Translations under genes and position numbers: made by a program | Source of the DNA: Desulfotomaculaceae bacterium | Lineage (GTDB): Bacteria > Bacillota > Desulfotomaculia > Desulfotomaculales > Pelotomaculaceae | Direction: 5' to 3' | Assembly: GCA_028696455.1 (NCBI GenBank) | Contig: JAQVGZ010000006.1 | Coordinates: 1 to 63,039 of the forward strand | DNA length: 63,039 nt | In this document: one piece after another, positions 17,102-26,444 of the stretch | Layout of the letters: each line of letters starts with the position of its first letter | How positions within the stretch are numbered: position 1 is the first letter of the stretch | The notes under the pieces: model-generated | What the model was told of the DNA's origin: nothing | The model's database searches: none | What the model saw: the letters and a program-made list of their open reading frames with translations, nothing else

Positions 17102-17839
17102 GTGGCCTGTCCCGTTACAGAAATATTTTCATCCGTCCAGGGTGAGGGAGCCCTAGTTGGTTGCCGGCAGGTTTTTATCAGGCTCGCTGGCTGCAATCTG
17201 CATTGTGCCTTCTGCGATACGCCTGCGGGCGATGATCATGGTTTTTGCAGGATTGAGCAGCGCCCTGGGCGAAGAGACTTTAAACAGCTTCCCAACCCTA
17301 TGACCGCTGCCGAGGTTGCCGCCGCGGCAGCAGAGTTTAACCTGCCGCTTCATCATTCCGTAAGCCTGACGGGCGGAGAGCCTTTGCTGCGGACGGCTTT
17401 TATTAAAGAGTTAGTTCCTTTGCTGAAAGGCGCCCGGCATGGTATTTATCTAGAGACAAACGGTACTTTACCTAAAGAACTGGCCAAGGTAATTGACCTG
17501 ATTGATATTGTGGGCATGGATTTTAAATTGCCCAGTGTTAGCGGGCTGCCCCCCTTTTGGGAAGAACATAAGGAGTTTCTCAAAATAGCCAGCCAAAAAG
17601 CTGTTTTTGTTAAAGTAGTAGCTGGTGCGGATACTACAACAGCTGAAATTGAGGCTGCGGCATCTTTAATTAAAGAGATTAGCGCCGGGGCAGCCATGGT
17701 TATTCAGCCGGTCAGCCCTGCGGGCGGCGTGAGAGGTGCGGCGCCTGAACGCTTATTAGAACTGCAGGGCCAGGCTTTGAATATACTGACGGATGTGCGG
17801 GTCATTCCCCAGACACATAAGATAATGGGACAGCTATAA
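17102..17839 (+). CDS. queE: 7-carboxy-7-deazaguanine synthase
   Basis: Radical SAM enzyme that contracts 6-carboxytetrahydropterin to 7-carboxy-7-deazaguanine. The 245-residue protein starts at GTG 17102, one base after the upstream stop. It shows EIFSSVQGEG (family N-terminus), CX3CX2C at C31, C35, C38, and the SAM motif SLTGGEPLL. Order in the operon and length are normal. Confidence 0.94.
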   Translation: MACPVTEIFSSVQGEGALVGCRQVFIRLAGCNLHCAFCDTPAGDDHGFCRIEQRPGRRDFKQLPNPMTAAEVAAAAAEFNLPLHHSVSLTGGEPLLRTAFIKELVPLLKGARHGIYLETNGTLPKELAKVIDLIDIVGMDFKLPSVSGLPPFWEEHKEFLKIASQKAVFVKVVAGADTTTAEIEAAASLIKEISAGAAMVIQPVSPAGGVRGAAPERLLELQGQALNILTDVRVIPQTHKIMGQL

Positions 17840-17871
17840 GCGCGTGAGCAATTGCTTTTGGAGGGAGCGCC

Positions 17872-18432
17872 GTGATTGATCAGCCCAAGATAGAAAAAGC
17901 GGTAAGGATGATCCTGGAAGCGATCGGTGAAGATCCGGAGCGGGAAGGGTTGTTGGAAACTCCAGCCCGGGTAGCCCGGATGTATGAGGAGATATTTGCC
18001 GGTATGTGGGAGGACCCGGCGGTGCATTTGGAGAAGAAATTTTCTGGTGATCATGACGAAATGGTGATTGTCAAAGACATACCGCTTTACTCAATGTGCG
18101 AGCACCATTTGCTTCCATTTTATGGGAGAGCCCATGTCGCCTACATTCCCAGGAGAGGCTTCGTAACGGGCTTATCCAAATTAGCCAGGCTGGTGGAGGG
18201 TTTTGCCAGGCGGCCGCAGCTCCAGGAGAGGCTTACCTCTCAGATTGCTGATTCGATTATGAGCAAGCTGAACGCTCAGGGAGCCCTGGTAGTCATTGAG
18301 GCTGAGCATATGTGTATGACTTTTCGCGGGGTTAGAAAGCCGGGGTCGAAAACTGTGACGTCAGCGGTGCGAGGGATTTTCCAAAAAAGTGAGGCTACCA
18401 GAGCCGAGGCTTTTTCCCTGGTGAAAGATTAA
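17872..18432 (+). CDS. folE: GTP cyclohydrolase I
   Basis: Makes dihydroneopterin triphosphate from GTP, the first step toward both preQ0 and tetrahydrofolate. In this 186-residue protein the zinc site is visible at C76 with CEHHLLPF and a second cysteine in [11 protein letters not shown] 17872 follows GGAGGGAGCG. It lies last in the que operon and so feeds QueD directly. Confidence 0.95.
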   Translation: MIDQPKIEKAVRMILEAIGEDPEREGLLETPARVARMYEEIFAGMWEDPAVHLEKKFSGDHDEMVIVKDIPLYSMCEHHLLPFYGRAHVAYIPRRGFVTGLSKLARLVEGFARRPQLQERLTSQIADSIMSKLNAQGALVVIEAEHMCMTFRGVRKPGSKTVTSAVRGIFQKSEATRAEAFSLVKD

Positions 18433-18461
18433 TAAGGTAGCAGGTAAGGAGATATGATCGG

Positions 18462-18650
18462 TTGGGCAACAACGAAAATAATCTTAAGGGAAAACTGGAT
18501 ATTATTGCGGTAAAGTCCTTCAAGTCTTATGAAGAGATGTACAAGGTAGTTGATTTTTTAAATAAAACCTTAAAAGACAGACATCTTATTTTCGGTTTAA
18601 CTAAAGAAAACGGCAAGGACACGATGAGTATATCGATTTATGAAACCTGA
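18462..18650 (+). CDS. YpmA-like DUF4264 protein
   Basis: A 62-residue protein with the family's core KSFKSYEEMYKVVDFLNKTL, then LIFGLTKE and SISIYET. Members are small conserved Firmicutes proteins of unknown function. It starts at TTG 18462, eight bases after GGAGAT, and sits just ahead of surE, probably co-transcribed. Confidence 0.8.
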   Translation: MGNNENNLKGKLDIIAVKSFKSYEEMYKVVDFLNKTLKDRHLIFGLTKENGKDTMSISIYET

Positions 18651-18666
18651 AAACGGAGATACATGT

Positions 18667-19422
18667 ATGCGAATATTAATCAGTAATGATGACGGTATTA
18701 ATGCTGAGGGAATTAATGTATTGAGACAATCACTGGAAACAGACGCGGAAATATTTGTGGTGGCCCCGGACCGGGAAAGAAGCGCCACCGGCCATAAAAT
18801 TACCATGCACAGGCCGCTCAGGGTAAAAGAGCAGGTCTACCCGGGCACAAACTCAAAAGGCTGGGCGGTAGACGGCACTCCTTCGGATTGTGTAAAACTG
18901 GGTCTGGAGGCCCTGCTGCCGGGCCCTCCTGATTTAGTGATATCAGGGATCAACCTGGGGCCAAATCTTGGTACAGATATATTATACTCCGGTACGGTTT
19001 CGGCGGCGATAGAAGGAATTATAAATGATGTACCAGCCATAGCGATCTCGCTGGCTAGCTATGAATACCGGGATTTTACCTACTCGGGCGAGTTTATCAA
19101 AAAGCTGGTGCAAAGCATTGGTAAAGAACTGCATGGCTCTCTGCTGCTTAATATCAATGTGCCACCCGGTAAGCCGCACGGCGTCAAAGTAACAAAGTTA
19201 GGCAACAGGCGCTACCAGAATGTGTTTTATAAAAGAACAGACCCACGGGGCGGGACTTACTTTTGGATGGCGGGCGAACCTTTTGACGTGGATGCCGATG
19301 ATCCGGAAACGGACGTATGGTCGATTAAAGAAGGACTGATTTCCATTACACCAGTGCATTATGACTTGACAAATTACCTGGTGATGCGTGAAATAAAAAA
19401 ATTACTTGAGAAAATGTCCTAA
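18667..19422 (+). CDS. surE: 5'-nucleotidase SurE
   Basis: Metal-dependent nucleoside monophosphate phosphatase of 251 residues. The start MRILISNDDGINAEGI holds the metal-binding DD; APDRERSATGH and SGINLGPNLGTDILYSGTV are the other active-site blocks. ATG 18667 follows GGAGAT at seven bases. Its end overlaps the convergent spoVB by about 20 bp. Confidence 0.95.
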   Translation: MRILISNDDGINAEGINVLRQSLETDAEIFVVAPDRERSATGHKITMHRPLRVKEQVYPGTNSKGWAVDGTPSDCVKLGLEALLPGPPDLVISGINLGPNLGTDILYSGTVSAAIEGIINDVPAIAISLASYEYRDFTYSGEFIKKLVQSIGKELHGSLLLNINVPPGKPHGVKVTKLGNRRYQNVFYKRTDPRGGTYFWMAGEPFDVDADDPETDVWSIKEGLISITPVHYDLTNYLVMREIKKLLEKMS

Positions 19423-20961
19423 ATCATGTTTAAGCCGGCGGAGGTCATTGATTTTAATCTCACCGCAGATTATAAGAATTGTAAGGTAAGCGGCAAAACC
19501 TGTACAGATGGCACCGATAGTCGCCAATGGCGCCGAATGGGAACAGGTGTACAAGTAGGATTGTGTTGAGGTAATCACAAGGCCCATACCAACTACAGCT
19601 ACCAGTGGCTTTTGGTAATTATGTAAATTGAAGTTTACTTTAGTTAGCCGCTTGATATCTGCCAGGTTAAACAAGGCCATCAAAAGATAGCCGGCTACGA
19701 AGGCCGCCGCTGTTCCACGAATGCCGAATTGCGGCAGCGCAGTGAGGTAGTAGATTCCAATAATTTTGAAGATCGAGGCGAGAAGCAAGTTTCTTAGCGG
19801 CCTCGACGCTTCATCTAGTCCCTGGAGGATGCCAGTTGTTGTTTGCCAGAGATAAAGGAAGGGCCCACCAAGGGCAAGTATGGCAAGACTTGCCCCCGCC
19901 TCGGGGTAGCCGAATACAATTCCACAGATTTCCCTGGCCAGCAGGAATAAGACCATTGCGCAGGGCGCCCCAGCCAGGATGGTGACCCGGATGGCCTGGG
20001 CGCATCGCGCCCGTACGGCAGCCAGGTTGCCTAAGGCCATCGCATCCGACATGGCCGGGAGCAGGGCCGTCGCCAGGGAAATGGTAATGATTCCAGGGCT
20101 AAACAGCAAGTTTGCAGATATACCGAAAAATTGTCCAAATAGATTGGTTGCCTCGCTTAACCCGGTTCCGCCTGCTTGCAGGCGCAAGGGTATTAGAATG
20201 GTGTCGGCCCAGATCAAAGAAGTGGAAATGCAGCGGGTCAGAGTAACTGGATAGGCCAGGCTGAAGATGCGTCCGTAAATGGAGGTAAGTGGTTCGCCGG
20301 AATATATTGCCGAACCGGGCTGTACCCGCGGGCGGTTGCGTAAATAAATGGCGAGTATGCCTATAAAACCGGTTAGCTCGCCAATTATTACCCCCAGTGA
20401 AGCGCCCATTGCTGCATATTCCACCCCGCGCGGCATAAACAGGTAGGCTATGAGCAGGCCAAAAAAAACCCTAGCCAGCTGTTCCAGGCATTGGGTCAGC
20501 GCAGTCGGCGCCATTTGCTGCAATCCCTGGTAAAAACCGCGGAATGCCGAGCAAAGGGTTACAATAACAACTCCTGGCATCAGGCATAGAAAGCTGTAAT
20601 ATACTTTGGGGTTGACAAAGACGTACTTAAGCAGAAAAGGGGCTCCGTAAAAGTATAACATGGTAAGTATAGTGCTGCTTAATATTAACGTGACCAGGCA
20701 AATCCTAAATATGCGATAGGCGCCGGACAGGTTATGGCGGGCTACTTCCTCAGCCACCAGCTTGGCAATAGCCACCGGAATACCGGCACTAGCTATGACC
20801 AAAAACAGCGTGTAAACCGGATAGATCATATTGAACAGGCCAATACCTTCCGGATGGATGATCCGAATCATAAAAATTCCATTGATAAAGCCAAGTACCC
20901 GGTTAACAAGGCTGCCCAGGATTAGAATAATAGTTCCCTGGATAAATGATTGCCCGGACAT
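19402..20961 (-). CDS. spoVB: Stage V sporulation protein B-type flippase
   Basis: A 519-residue MATE/MOP-superfamily membrane protein with about 14 helices. The opening SFIQGTIILILGSLVNRVLGF and repeated GIPVAIAKLVAEE-type blocks match SpoVB/MurJ-like lipid-linked peptidoglycan precursor transporters of spore formers. The start is ATG 20961, seven bases after AGGTGG; an upstream in-frame start adds 13 residues but lacks an SD. No other sporulation gene is adjacent. Confidence 0.88.
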   Translation of the reverse strand: MSGQSFIQGTIILILGSLVNRVLGFINGIFMIRIIHPEGIGLFNMIYPVYTLFLVIASAGIPVAIAKLVAEEVARHNLSGAYRIFRICLVTLILSSTILTMLYFYGAPFLLKYVFVNPKVYYSFLCLMPGVVIVTLCSAFRGFYQGLQQMAPTALTQCLEQLARVFFGLLIAYLFMPRGVEYAAMGASLGVIIGELTGFIGILAIYLRNRPRVQPGSAIYSGEPLTSIYGRIFSLAYPVTLTRCISTSLIWADTILIPLRLQAGGTGLSEATNLFGQFFGISANLLFSPGIITISLATALLPAMSDAMALGNLAAVRARCAQAIRVTILAGAPCAMVLFLLAREICGIVFGYPEAGASLAILALGGPFLYLWQTTTGILQGLDEASRPLRNLLLASIFKIIGIYYLTALPQFGIRGTAAAFVAGYLLMALFNLADIKRLTKVNFNLHNYQKPLVAVVGMGLVITSTQSYLYTCSHSAPLATIGAICTGFAAYLTILIICGEIKINDLRRLKHDLGHFLK

Positions 20962-21080
20962 TAAAGGACCACCTAAGCATTTTATTGCTAAAGGAGCCAT
21001 GATCTGCCTGATAATATCTATGCCCTTTAATTTTTGCTATGAATGAAATTTACTGGCAGAAACCCTGGGAATAAAAAATT

Positions 21081-21190
21081 GCGGTCTTTATTTTTTAAAT
21101 CACAAGGAATTTGACCGCCTATTGTAGAATAACACCCTATTATCCGCCTTTAGGGCGGCAAGCTTAAAACCCCACCGGGGTGTTTTTATT
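21081..21190 (+). promoter_or_regulatory. Hairpin-rich leader upstream of EF-G paralogue
   Basis: Three hairpins lie in the 270-bp gap. GCGGTC (21081-21086) faces GACCGC (21113-21118); CCGCC and GGCGG follow near 21144-21158; and ACCCC-ACC-GGGGT (about 21170-21182) is followed by GTTTTTAT, which looks like an intrinsic terminator. A terminator 90 bp before the start codon suggests attenuation, or else a short separate transcript. Confidence 0.5.
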
Positions 21191-21274
21191 TGATCCAGAA
21201 TAACCCGGCAAGGGTTAATTAAGTATAGAAAAAAAGCTTTAAGGAAACCATTATTTACAAAGGGGGAACATAAT

Positions 21275-23290
21275 TTGAAAAACTATCATACCGGCCAAAT
21301 TCGCAATATCGGGGTGGTAGCGCACGGCGGGTCCGGTAAAACCTCCCTGGTTGAGGCCATGCTTTATAATACCGGAATTCTTTCCAGGCTTGGCAGGGTG
21401 GAAGACGGTACTACAACTTCAGACTACCACCCGGAAGAAATCGCTAAGCAAGTAACTATTCATACCAGCCTCGTTCCCTGTGAGTGGAACAGCACCAAAA
21501 TTAACCTTTTGGACACCCCCGGTTTCTCTGATTTTATCGGTGAAGTGAAGGGAGCTTTAAGGGTTTCCGACTGCGCCATGTTTGTTGTTTCCGCAGTCGA
21601 CGGTGTGGAAGTACAGCATGAAGTAATTTGGGACATCGCAGATAATTACAATTTACCGAGGATAGTATTTGTAAATAAAATGGATCGTGAAAATGCCAGC
21701 TTTGATAAAGTGCTGGATGATCTCAAAGCAAAATTCGGCGGTAATTTCGTACCAGTACAAATACCTGTCGGAGCTTTTAACACCTTTACCGGTGTGGTTG
21801 ATCTGATCAATAATAAAGCCTACTCCGGGGATGGCAAGGGTAAAGAAGTGCCAGTGCCGGAAGACCTGGCCAGTGACATTGCCCAATATCACGAGCAGCT
21901 TATTGAGGCGGCAGCTGAAAGTGACGATGATTTGACCATGAAGTACCTGGAAGGGGAGGAACTTACTCCGGAGGAGATTAAAGACGGCCTGAAAAAAAGC
22001 ATAGCAATGGCAAAAGTTGTGCCAGTGCTTGCCGGCTCAGCAACTAAAAACATCGGGGTGGCCCAATTGATGGATGTAATTGTGGACTATCTGCCGGCTC
22101 CCCGGGAAGTAGAAGAACCGTTGGCAGCCCTGGTGTTCAAGACCATTGCCGACCCCTATGTAGGTAAAATGAATTTTCTACGCGTTTTCAGTGGGAGTTT
22201 TAAGAGTGATACGGTGGTCAGTAACAGCACCAAAGAAAAACAGGAAAAGATCGGCAATTTGCTTTATGTTAGAGGGAAAAACACGGTGCAGACCGATATT
22301 GTGCCCACCGGCGACATGGCAGTTGTTGTTAAATTACAGGATACCAGCACAGGGGATACTTTGTGTGATAAGGATAAGCCCGTGGTGCTGGAAGGGATTG
22401 ACTTCCCAGTGCCGACTCTGTCAGTAGCAATCGCGCCAAAGAGCAAGAACGACGAAGATAAATTGGGCGATGCTATCAATAAAGTCCTGGAAGAAGATCC
22501 TACTATGCGGGTTGAGAAAAATACCGAAACCAAACAGACCCTGGTTACTGGCATGGGCGAGCTGCATATAAATATTATGGTTGAAAAACTAAAACGCAAG
22601 TTTGGTGTAGATGTGGTAATGTCCGATCCTAAGGTTCCCTACCGGGAGACGATCAGGTCGAAGGTTGAGGTGGAAGGAAAGCACAAGAAGCAGTCCGGTG
22701 GCCGCGGTCAGTATGGGCATGTCTGGGTGCGTTTTGAGCCTAATCCGGAAGAGGACTTTGTATTTGAAGAGGATATTTTTGGTGGCTCGGTTCCCAAAAA
22801 CTATTTTCCGGCCGTTGAAAAGGGACTCCGGGAAGCGATGTTGGAAGGTGTGCTGGCGGGTTATCCCACCACGGGTGTTAAGGCCACTCTTTATGATGGC
22901 TCTTACCATAACGTGGACTCATCCGAGCTGGCTTTTAAAATTGCCGCCTCACTAGCATTTAAAAAGGGTATTCCGCAGGCTAAGCCGGTTCTCTTAGAGC
23001 CGATGATGAGTGTGGAGGTTTTAGTGCCCGAGAGCTTCATGGGGGACATCATCAGTGACTTCAACACCAAGCGTGGCCGTGTGCTGGGCACCGAGCAGCA
23101 AGGGAAGCAAACCTTGATCAAAGCCAACGTGCCGCTGTCCGAAATGTACAGGTATGCTATTGATTTGAAGTCAATGACTCAGGGCCGCGGCTCATTCACG
23201 ATGGAATTCACCAGTTACGAAGAGGTCCCGGCCCGCCTGGCAGAAGAAATTATTAAAAAGGCCAAGGCAGAGGCGGAAGCAGAAAAGTAA
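21275..23290 (+). CDS. EF-G-like translation GTPase paralogue
   Basis: A 671-residue ribosomal GTPase with all EF-G domains. The P-loop is AHGGSGKTSL rather than the AHIDAGKTTT of canonical EF-G, G3 is DTPGF and G4 is NKMDR. The replaced P-loop and the length mark the EF-G-like (EF-G2/FusA2) group of Firmicutes and Thermus, whose role differs from the main elongation factor. It stands alone, not in the str operon, so it is unlikely to be the essential fusA. TTG 21275 follows AAAGGGGGAA. Confidence 0.9.
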   Translation: MKNYHTGQIRNIGVVAHGGSGKTSLVEAMLYNTGILSRLGRVEDGTTTSDYHPEEIAKQVTIHTSLVPCEWNSTKINLLDTPGFSDFIGEVKGALRVSDCAMFVVSAVDGVEVQHEVIWDIADNYNLPRIVFVNKMDRENASFDKVLDDLKAKFGGNFVPVQIPVGAFNTFTGVVDLINNKAYSGDGKGKEVPVPEDLASDIAQYHEQLIEAAAESDDDLTMKYLEGEELTPEEIKDGLKKSIAMAKVVPVLAGSATKNIGVAQLMDVIVDYLPAPREVEEPLAALVFKTIADPYVGKMNFLRVFSGSFKSDTVVSNSTKEKQEKIGNLLYVRGKNTVQTDIVPTGDMAVVVKLQDTSTGDTLCDKDKPVVLEGIDFPVPTLSVAIAPKSKNDEDKLGDAINKVLEEDPTMRVEKNTETKQTLVTGMGELHINIMVEKLKRKFGVDVVMSDPKVPYRETIRSKVEVEGKHKKQSGGRGQYGHVWVRFEPNPEEDFVFEEDIFGGSVPKNYFPAVEKGLREAMLEGVLAGYPTTGVKATLYDGSYHNVDSSELAFKIAASLAFKKGIPQAKPVLLEPMMSVEVLVPESFMGDIISDFNTKRGRVLGTEQQGKQTLIKANVPLSEMYRYAIDLKSMTQGRGSFTMEFTSYEEVPARLAEEIIKKAKAEAEAEK

Positions 23291-23325
23291 AATAGTTAAA
23301 ACAGGCGCATACAGTTCACTTTTTA

Positions 23326-23373
23326 TAGATGTTCTTGAAGGTGATCAGATCTAATTCAGGAACATCTACTTTT
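23326..23373 (+). terminator. Terminator after EF-G paralogue
   Basis: A 14-bp stem with one G-U pair (23326-23339 with 23355-23368) followed by CTTTTT. Its 3' arm covers the stop codon of the convergent VWA gene. Confidence 0.8.
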
Positions 23374-25104
23374 TAGCGCCGCCAAGATATCCGTCAGTAT
23401 TTTACTTGATGACAGCACGTATTTCTTGTCGCAGTATTCCATTAGGATATTATTGTTATCAATAATATCAATCAAGAATACCAGGAGATTAAATTCATAT
23501 TCTTTTTTATATTTTACAAATTGCTCAGCAGTAGTTTTGCTTAAATACCCGAATCCATCGGTAAAAAAAAATACATCGGAACTTCTGTGCTTTTTATGTT
23601 TTTTTATAATTTCCAGCGCTTTTTGAATTGGCTTATCAAAATTTGTTCCGCCGTAGTAGGACGAGGTCAATAACTTAAAAAAGCCGATAAAATCAGGTTT
23701 TCTTGGCAGTAATAAAATATGATCAATTTCATTGCTAAAGTTAATTAAACAAAAATAACGTTTTTTCCGCAGGGCTCCCAAAGCCATGGTGAGCACGATA
23801 GCTTTAAGTATTTCTAGGTTTTCCCCGTACATACTGCCGGAAGTGTCAAGGCAAACGATTACTCCGCCTTTACCGCGGTAGTCCTTAGCTTCATAATCAT
23901 AAGTATATAACTTGTTTTCCATATAATTATTGTAAAACAAGTCTATAAGGTCATCGTCTAAATATAATAAGCTGAACGGTACAATATTAGCAAGATCATT
24001 GGATAATTGAATTTTTATTTTACATTCAAAAGTTGATTTTGCTGTCTTTTTCCTTTTCTTTTCTTTAATGTCCTGCAAATTGCCAACATATTTTATAATA
24101 TCTAGTATTTCCGGATGTTTCTTAATTATCTCTGCAATATAAGTGCAAAAATCGGGATTCGTCTGTATTAGTTTACCAAAAGATAAATCCCAATAATTAT
24201 TTAATCTAAGATTCCTGATACTATTATAGATCTCTTTTCTTTTGATAAAATCTTCTTTTATTTTTAAAGCAGCATATTCAATCATTTTTTCAAAACTTCT
24301 TAATGAAAGATCTTTTTGCTGATGGTTGTATTCCTCTATTTTGGCTAAAACACTGAATAGGTTACTGGATCCTGTCTGAGTGCTGCTGCCGGCAATCTCT
24401 CGCGCATCTCCGACAACCGGTGCAGCCTTCTTTTGTTTAAAGGCCGTCTCTTTCAAATGTTCTGCTAATTGATTGAATTTACAAAACATATTTAATCGCT
24501 TAGCCACGTCATACTTACTGTTTGTTTTTATTGTATCTATTATTTCAAGGTTTGCACTGATATATTGATCAATGCTGGCGACCAAATTATTCTGCATCGC
24601 CCCCAGTTGATTTGAAATAGAACTGGAACGGGTATGGGCAGAGGATTTTCCCGGCTCTTGTTGACTATTACCGGGCTGAGTATGGTTAGCCGGCTGGTTG
24701 TGGGCATTGGCATAACTATTAAGCATATCTATTTTTTCGTATATTTCCTCTAACTTGTTATCCTCGTAGCGATCAAGTTCATCAAGATAACAAACCATTT
24801 CCTTAATAAAAAAATAACTATTGTATTCATTTAAAGTAGTAAATCTTTTTATGTCTTTAATGAAAAAACTGTTGGAAATATTTTTTAAAGTTAGGTACTT
24901 AATTCTATCAGTTAAGGTAAGTTCCTGCGGGTTAAGCTCTTTTAGAAAATAGTACTCTTTGAAAAGAATATTATAAAGATTAAATAGCATATCCCGGTCA
25001 TAAATGTCAATTTTTTGTGGATCTATATCTTGGTTTAGCTTGTATTTGCGTTCTAAATAAGAAAAATACAATTGATCGTATTCATCATGTTCAATAAATA
25101 TCAT
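23356..25104 (-). CDS. VWA-domain protein, ViaA/CoxE-like partner of the AAA+ gene
   Basis: A 582-residue protein with a long helical N-terminal part (about 1-400) and a C-terminal von Willebrand A domain. A complete MIDAS is visible: DTSGS at 420-424, the threonine of GGTNF near 468, and the aspartate of FTDGF near 487. It overlaps the upstream MoxR-type AAA+ gene by 14 bp, as do RavA-ViaA and CoxD-CoxE pairs. Such pairs act as metal-dependent chaperones for cofactor insertion or complex assembly. The region is AT-rich compared with its neighbours, suggesting separate origin. It is last in the Mo-hydroxylase maturation operon. Confidence 0.82.
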   Translation of the reverse strand: MIFIEHDEYDQLYFSYLERKYKLNQDIDPQKIDIYDRDMLFNLYNILFKEYYFLKELNPQELTLTDRIKYLTLKNISNSFFIKDIKRFTTLNEYNSYFFIKEMVCYLDELDRYEDNKLEEIYEKIDMLNSYANAHNQPANHTQPGNSQQEPGKSSAHTRSSSISNQLGAMQNNLVASIDQYISANLEIIDTIKTNSKYDVAKRLNMFCKFNQLAEHLKETAFKQKKAAPVVGDAREIAGSSTQTGSSNLFSVLAKIEEYNHQQKDLSLRSFEKMIEYAALKIKEDFIKRKEIYNSIRNLRLNNYWDLSFGKLIQTNPDFCTYIAEIIKKHPEILDIIKYVGNLQDIKEKKRKKTAKSTFECKIKIQLSNDLANIVPFSLLYLDDDLIDLFYNNYMENKLYTYDYEAKDYRGKGGVIVCLDTSGSMYGENLEILKAIVLTMALGALRKKRYFCLINFSNEIDHILLLPRKPDFIGFFKLLTSSYYGGTNFDKPIQKALEIIKKHKKHRSSDVFFFTDGFGYLSKTTAEQFVKYKKEYEFNLLVFLIDIIDNNNILMEYCDKKYVLSSSKILTDILAALKSRCS

Positions 25105-26407
25105 TATGATCTTCCTCTAGTAAGGCCTTAGATACTTTGTCGTCGAGCATTTTTAATTCATCGTAGTAAATCTTAAAATTATCAAGTCGATCCAAAATAG
25201 TTGACTCCACCTTTAACTTGAATAAATTAGTTATCTTTAAATATTCTTTTTGATTTGAATAGTTAGCGAGCTCTAACTCAAGCTGGTTTATAATTTTATT
25301 TAACTTATATATATATTCTTTAATTAAGCCATGCTGAATATATAGATTCTTTTTTTGACTTTCTTTTAAATAGCTATAACATTTAATGTAATCCCCGTGG
25401 AGAGCCCTGGTATTGGAGATTAAATCTTTAATCACATGATCGAAGTCATCTGAAATATTCATTGAAATATTCGATAATATATTATTAAATATACTTGCTA
25501 TTATGATTGAATCTAAGCCTTTTCTTATTATATTATAATCTTCCGGCTGTTCCCAGGCCATGAAAGGGACAATAAATAAGTCCTCAACTTTTATTGATGC
25601 TCTATTATTAATAAAAGCGCAGACCTTAAGTATTCTTACAATATTTTTAAATTTTCGATCAGATATATAATAATTATTCTCCTGACAAAATTCCCTCATT
25701 TTATAAAGAACATTGATTACTGCCAACTCTAGCTTAATCTCTTGTGAGGCACTAAAAACATATTCAAGGTCATCCAAATCAAGCAGGAGATCACTATTAA
25801 TACCGGCTTTGATTTTGGCGGGATCATCTTCTGCTAGCAGCATGCTTGTAAAATTCTTGAAATATTTTATTGGTTCACTAATATATTTAATGGTAAATCT
25901 ATCGTATAAAGCCTGCAGGTCATCCATTTCTTCATCATCCGGAACTTCGTTGGAAGCGCCAAATAATGAAATCAGAGGAACTTTAATCACTTCTAGATCA
26001 TTTACATAAACCTTTTCATTAGCAATCATTAAAAGACTGTTTAATATTGAACTGTTCCCTTTAAAAATTTCGTCCAGGAAACCAATTTCAACGTTAGCTA
26101 ACCGATTATCAATTTTTCTAACAAACCGATCATTTTTTAAGCCAACTAAAGATACGGGGCCAAATATTTCTTCCGGTGTTGTATACTTAGTCAGGAGGTA
26201 CTTAAAAATTTTAATATTATTTATGAGGGAAGAAAAGACATTAACAATTTGAGATTTGGCAATTCCTGTTTTGCCCAAGATAAACATATTTTGCTTGGAA
26301 AAGACCGTCAGCATCATTAAAGAGATTAATTCTTCTCTTTCAAGAAAAATGCTATTCAAAGCATCCTCAATGTAGATTATTTTCTTTAACACCGAAGCTT
26401 TTACCAT
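25091..26407 (-). CDS. MoxR-type AAA+ ATPase, RavA/CoxD-like
   Basis: A 438-residue AAA+ ATPase. The P-loop GKTGIAKS is at residues 45-52 and Walker B FLDEIFKG around D112-E113; the MoxR-type insertions and the arginine-containing sensor region follow. The C-terminal 150 residues are helical and charged. ATG 26407 follows GGAGGAAAG. Positioned 37 bp after xdhC and overlapping the VWA gene, it most likely remodels the molybdenum hydroxylase for cofactor maturation, as proposed for CoxD. The low GC content of the pair is unlike xdhC. Confidence 0.84.
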   Translation of the reverse strand: MVKASVLKKIIYIEDALNSIFLEREELISLMMLTVFSKQNMFILGKTGIAKSQIVNVFSSLINNIKIFKYLLTKYTTPEEIFGPVSLVGLKNDRFVRKIDNRLANVEIGFLDEIFKGNSSILNSLLMIANEKVYVNDLEVIKVPLISLFGASNEVPDDEEMDDLQALYDRFTIKYISEPIKYFKNFTSMLLAEDDPAKIKAGINSDLLLDLDDLEYVFSASQEIKLELAVINVLYKMREFCQENNYYISDRKFKNIVRILKVCAFINNRASIKVEDLFIVPFMAWEQPEDYNIIRKGLDSIIIASIFNNILSNISMNISDDFDHVIKDLISNTRALHGDYIKCYSYLKESQKKNLYIQHGLIKEYIYKLNKIINQLELELANYSNQKEYLKITNLFKLKVESTILDRLDNFKIYYDELKMLDDKVSKALLEEDHNDIY

Positions 26408-26444
26408 AGTCTTTCCTCCGATAATTTTCCGGCAATTATTGAAG

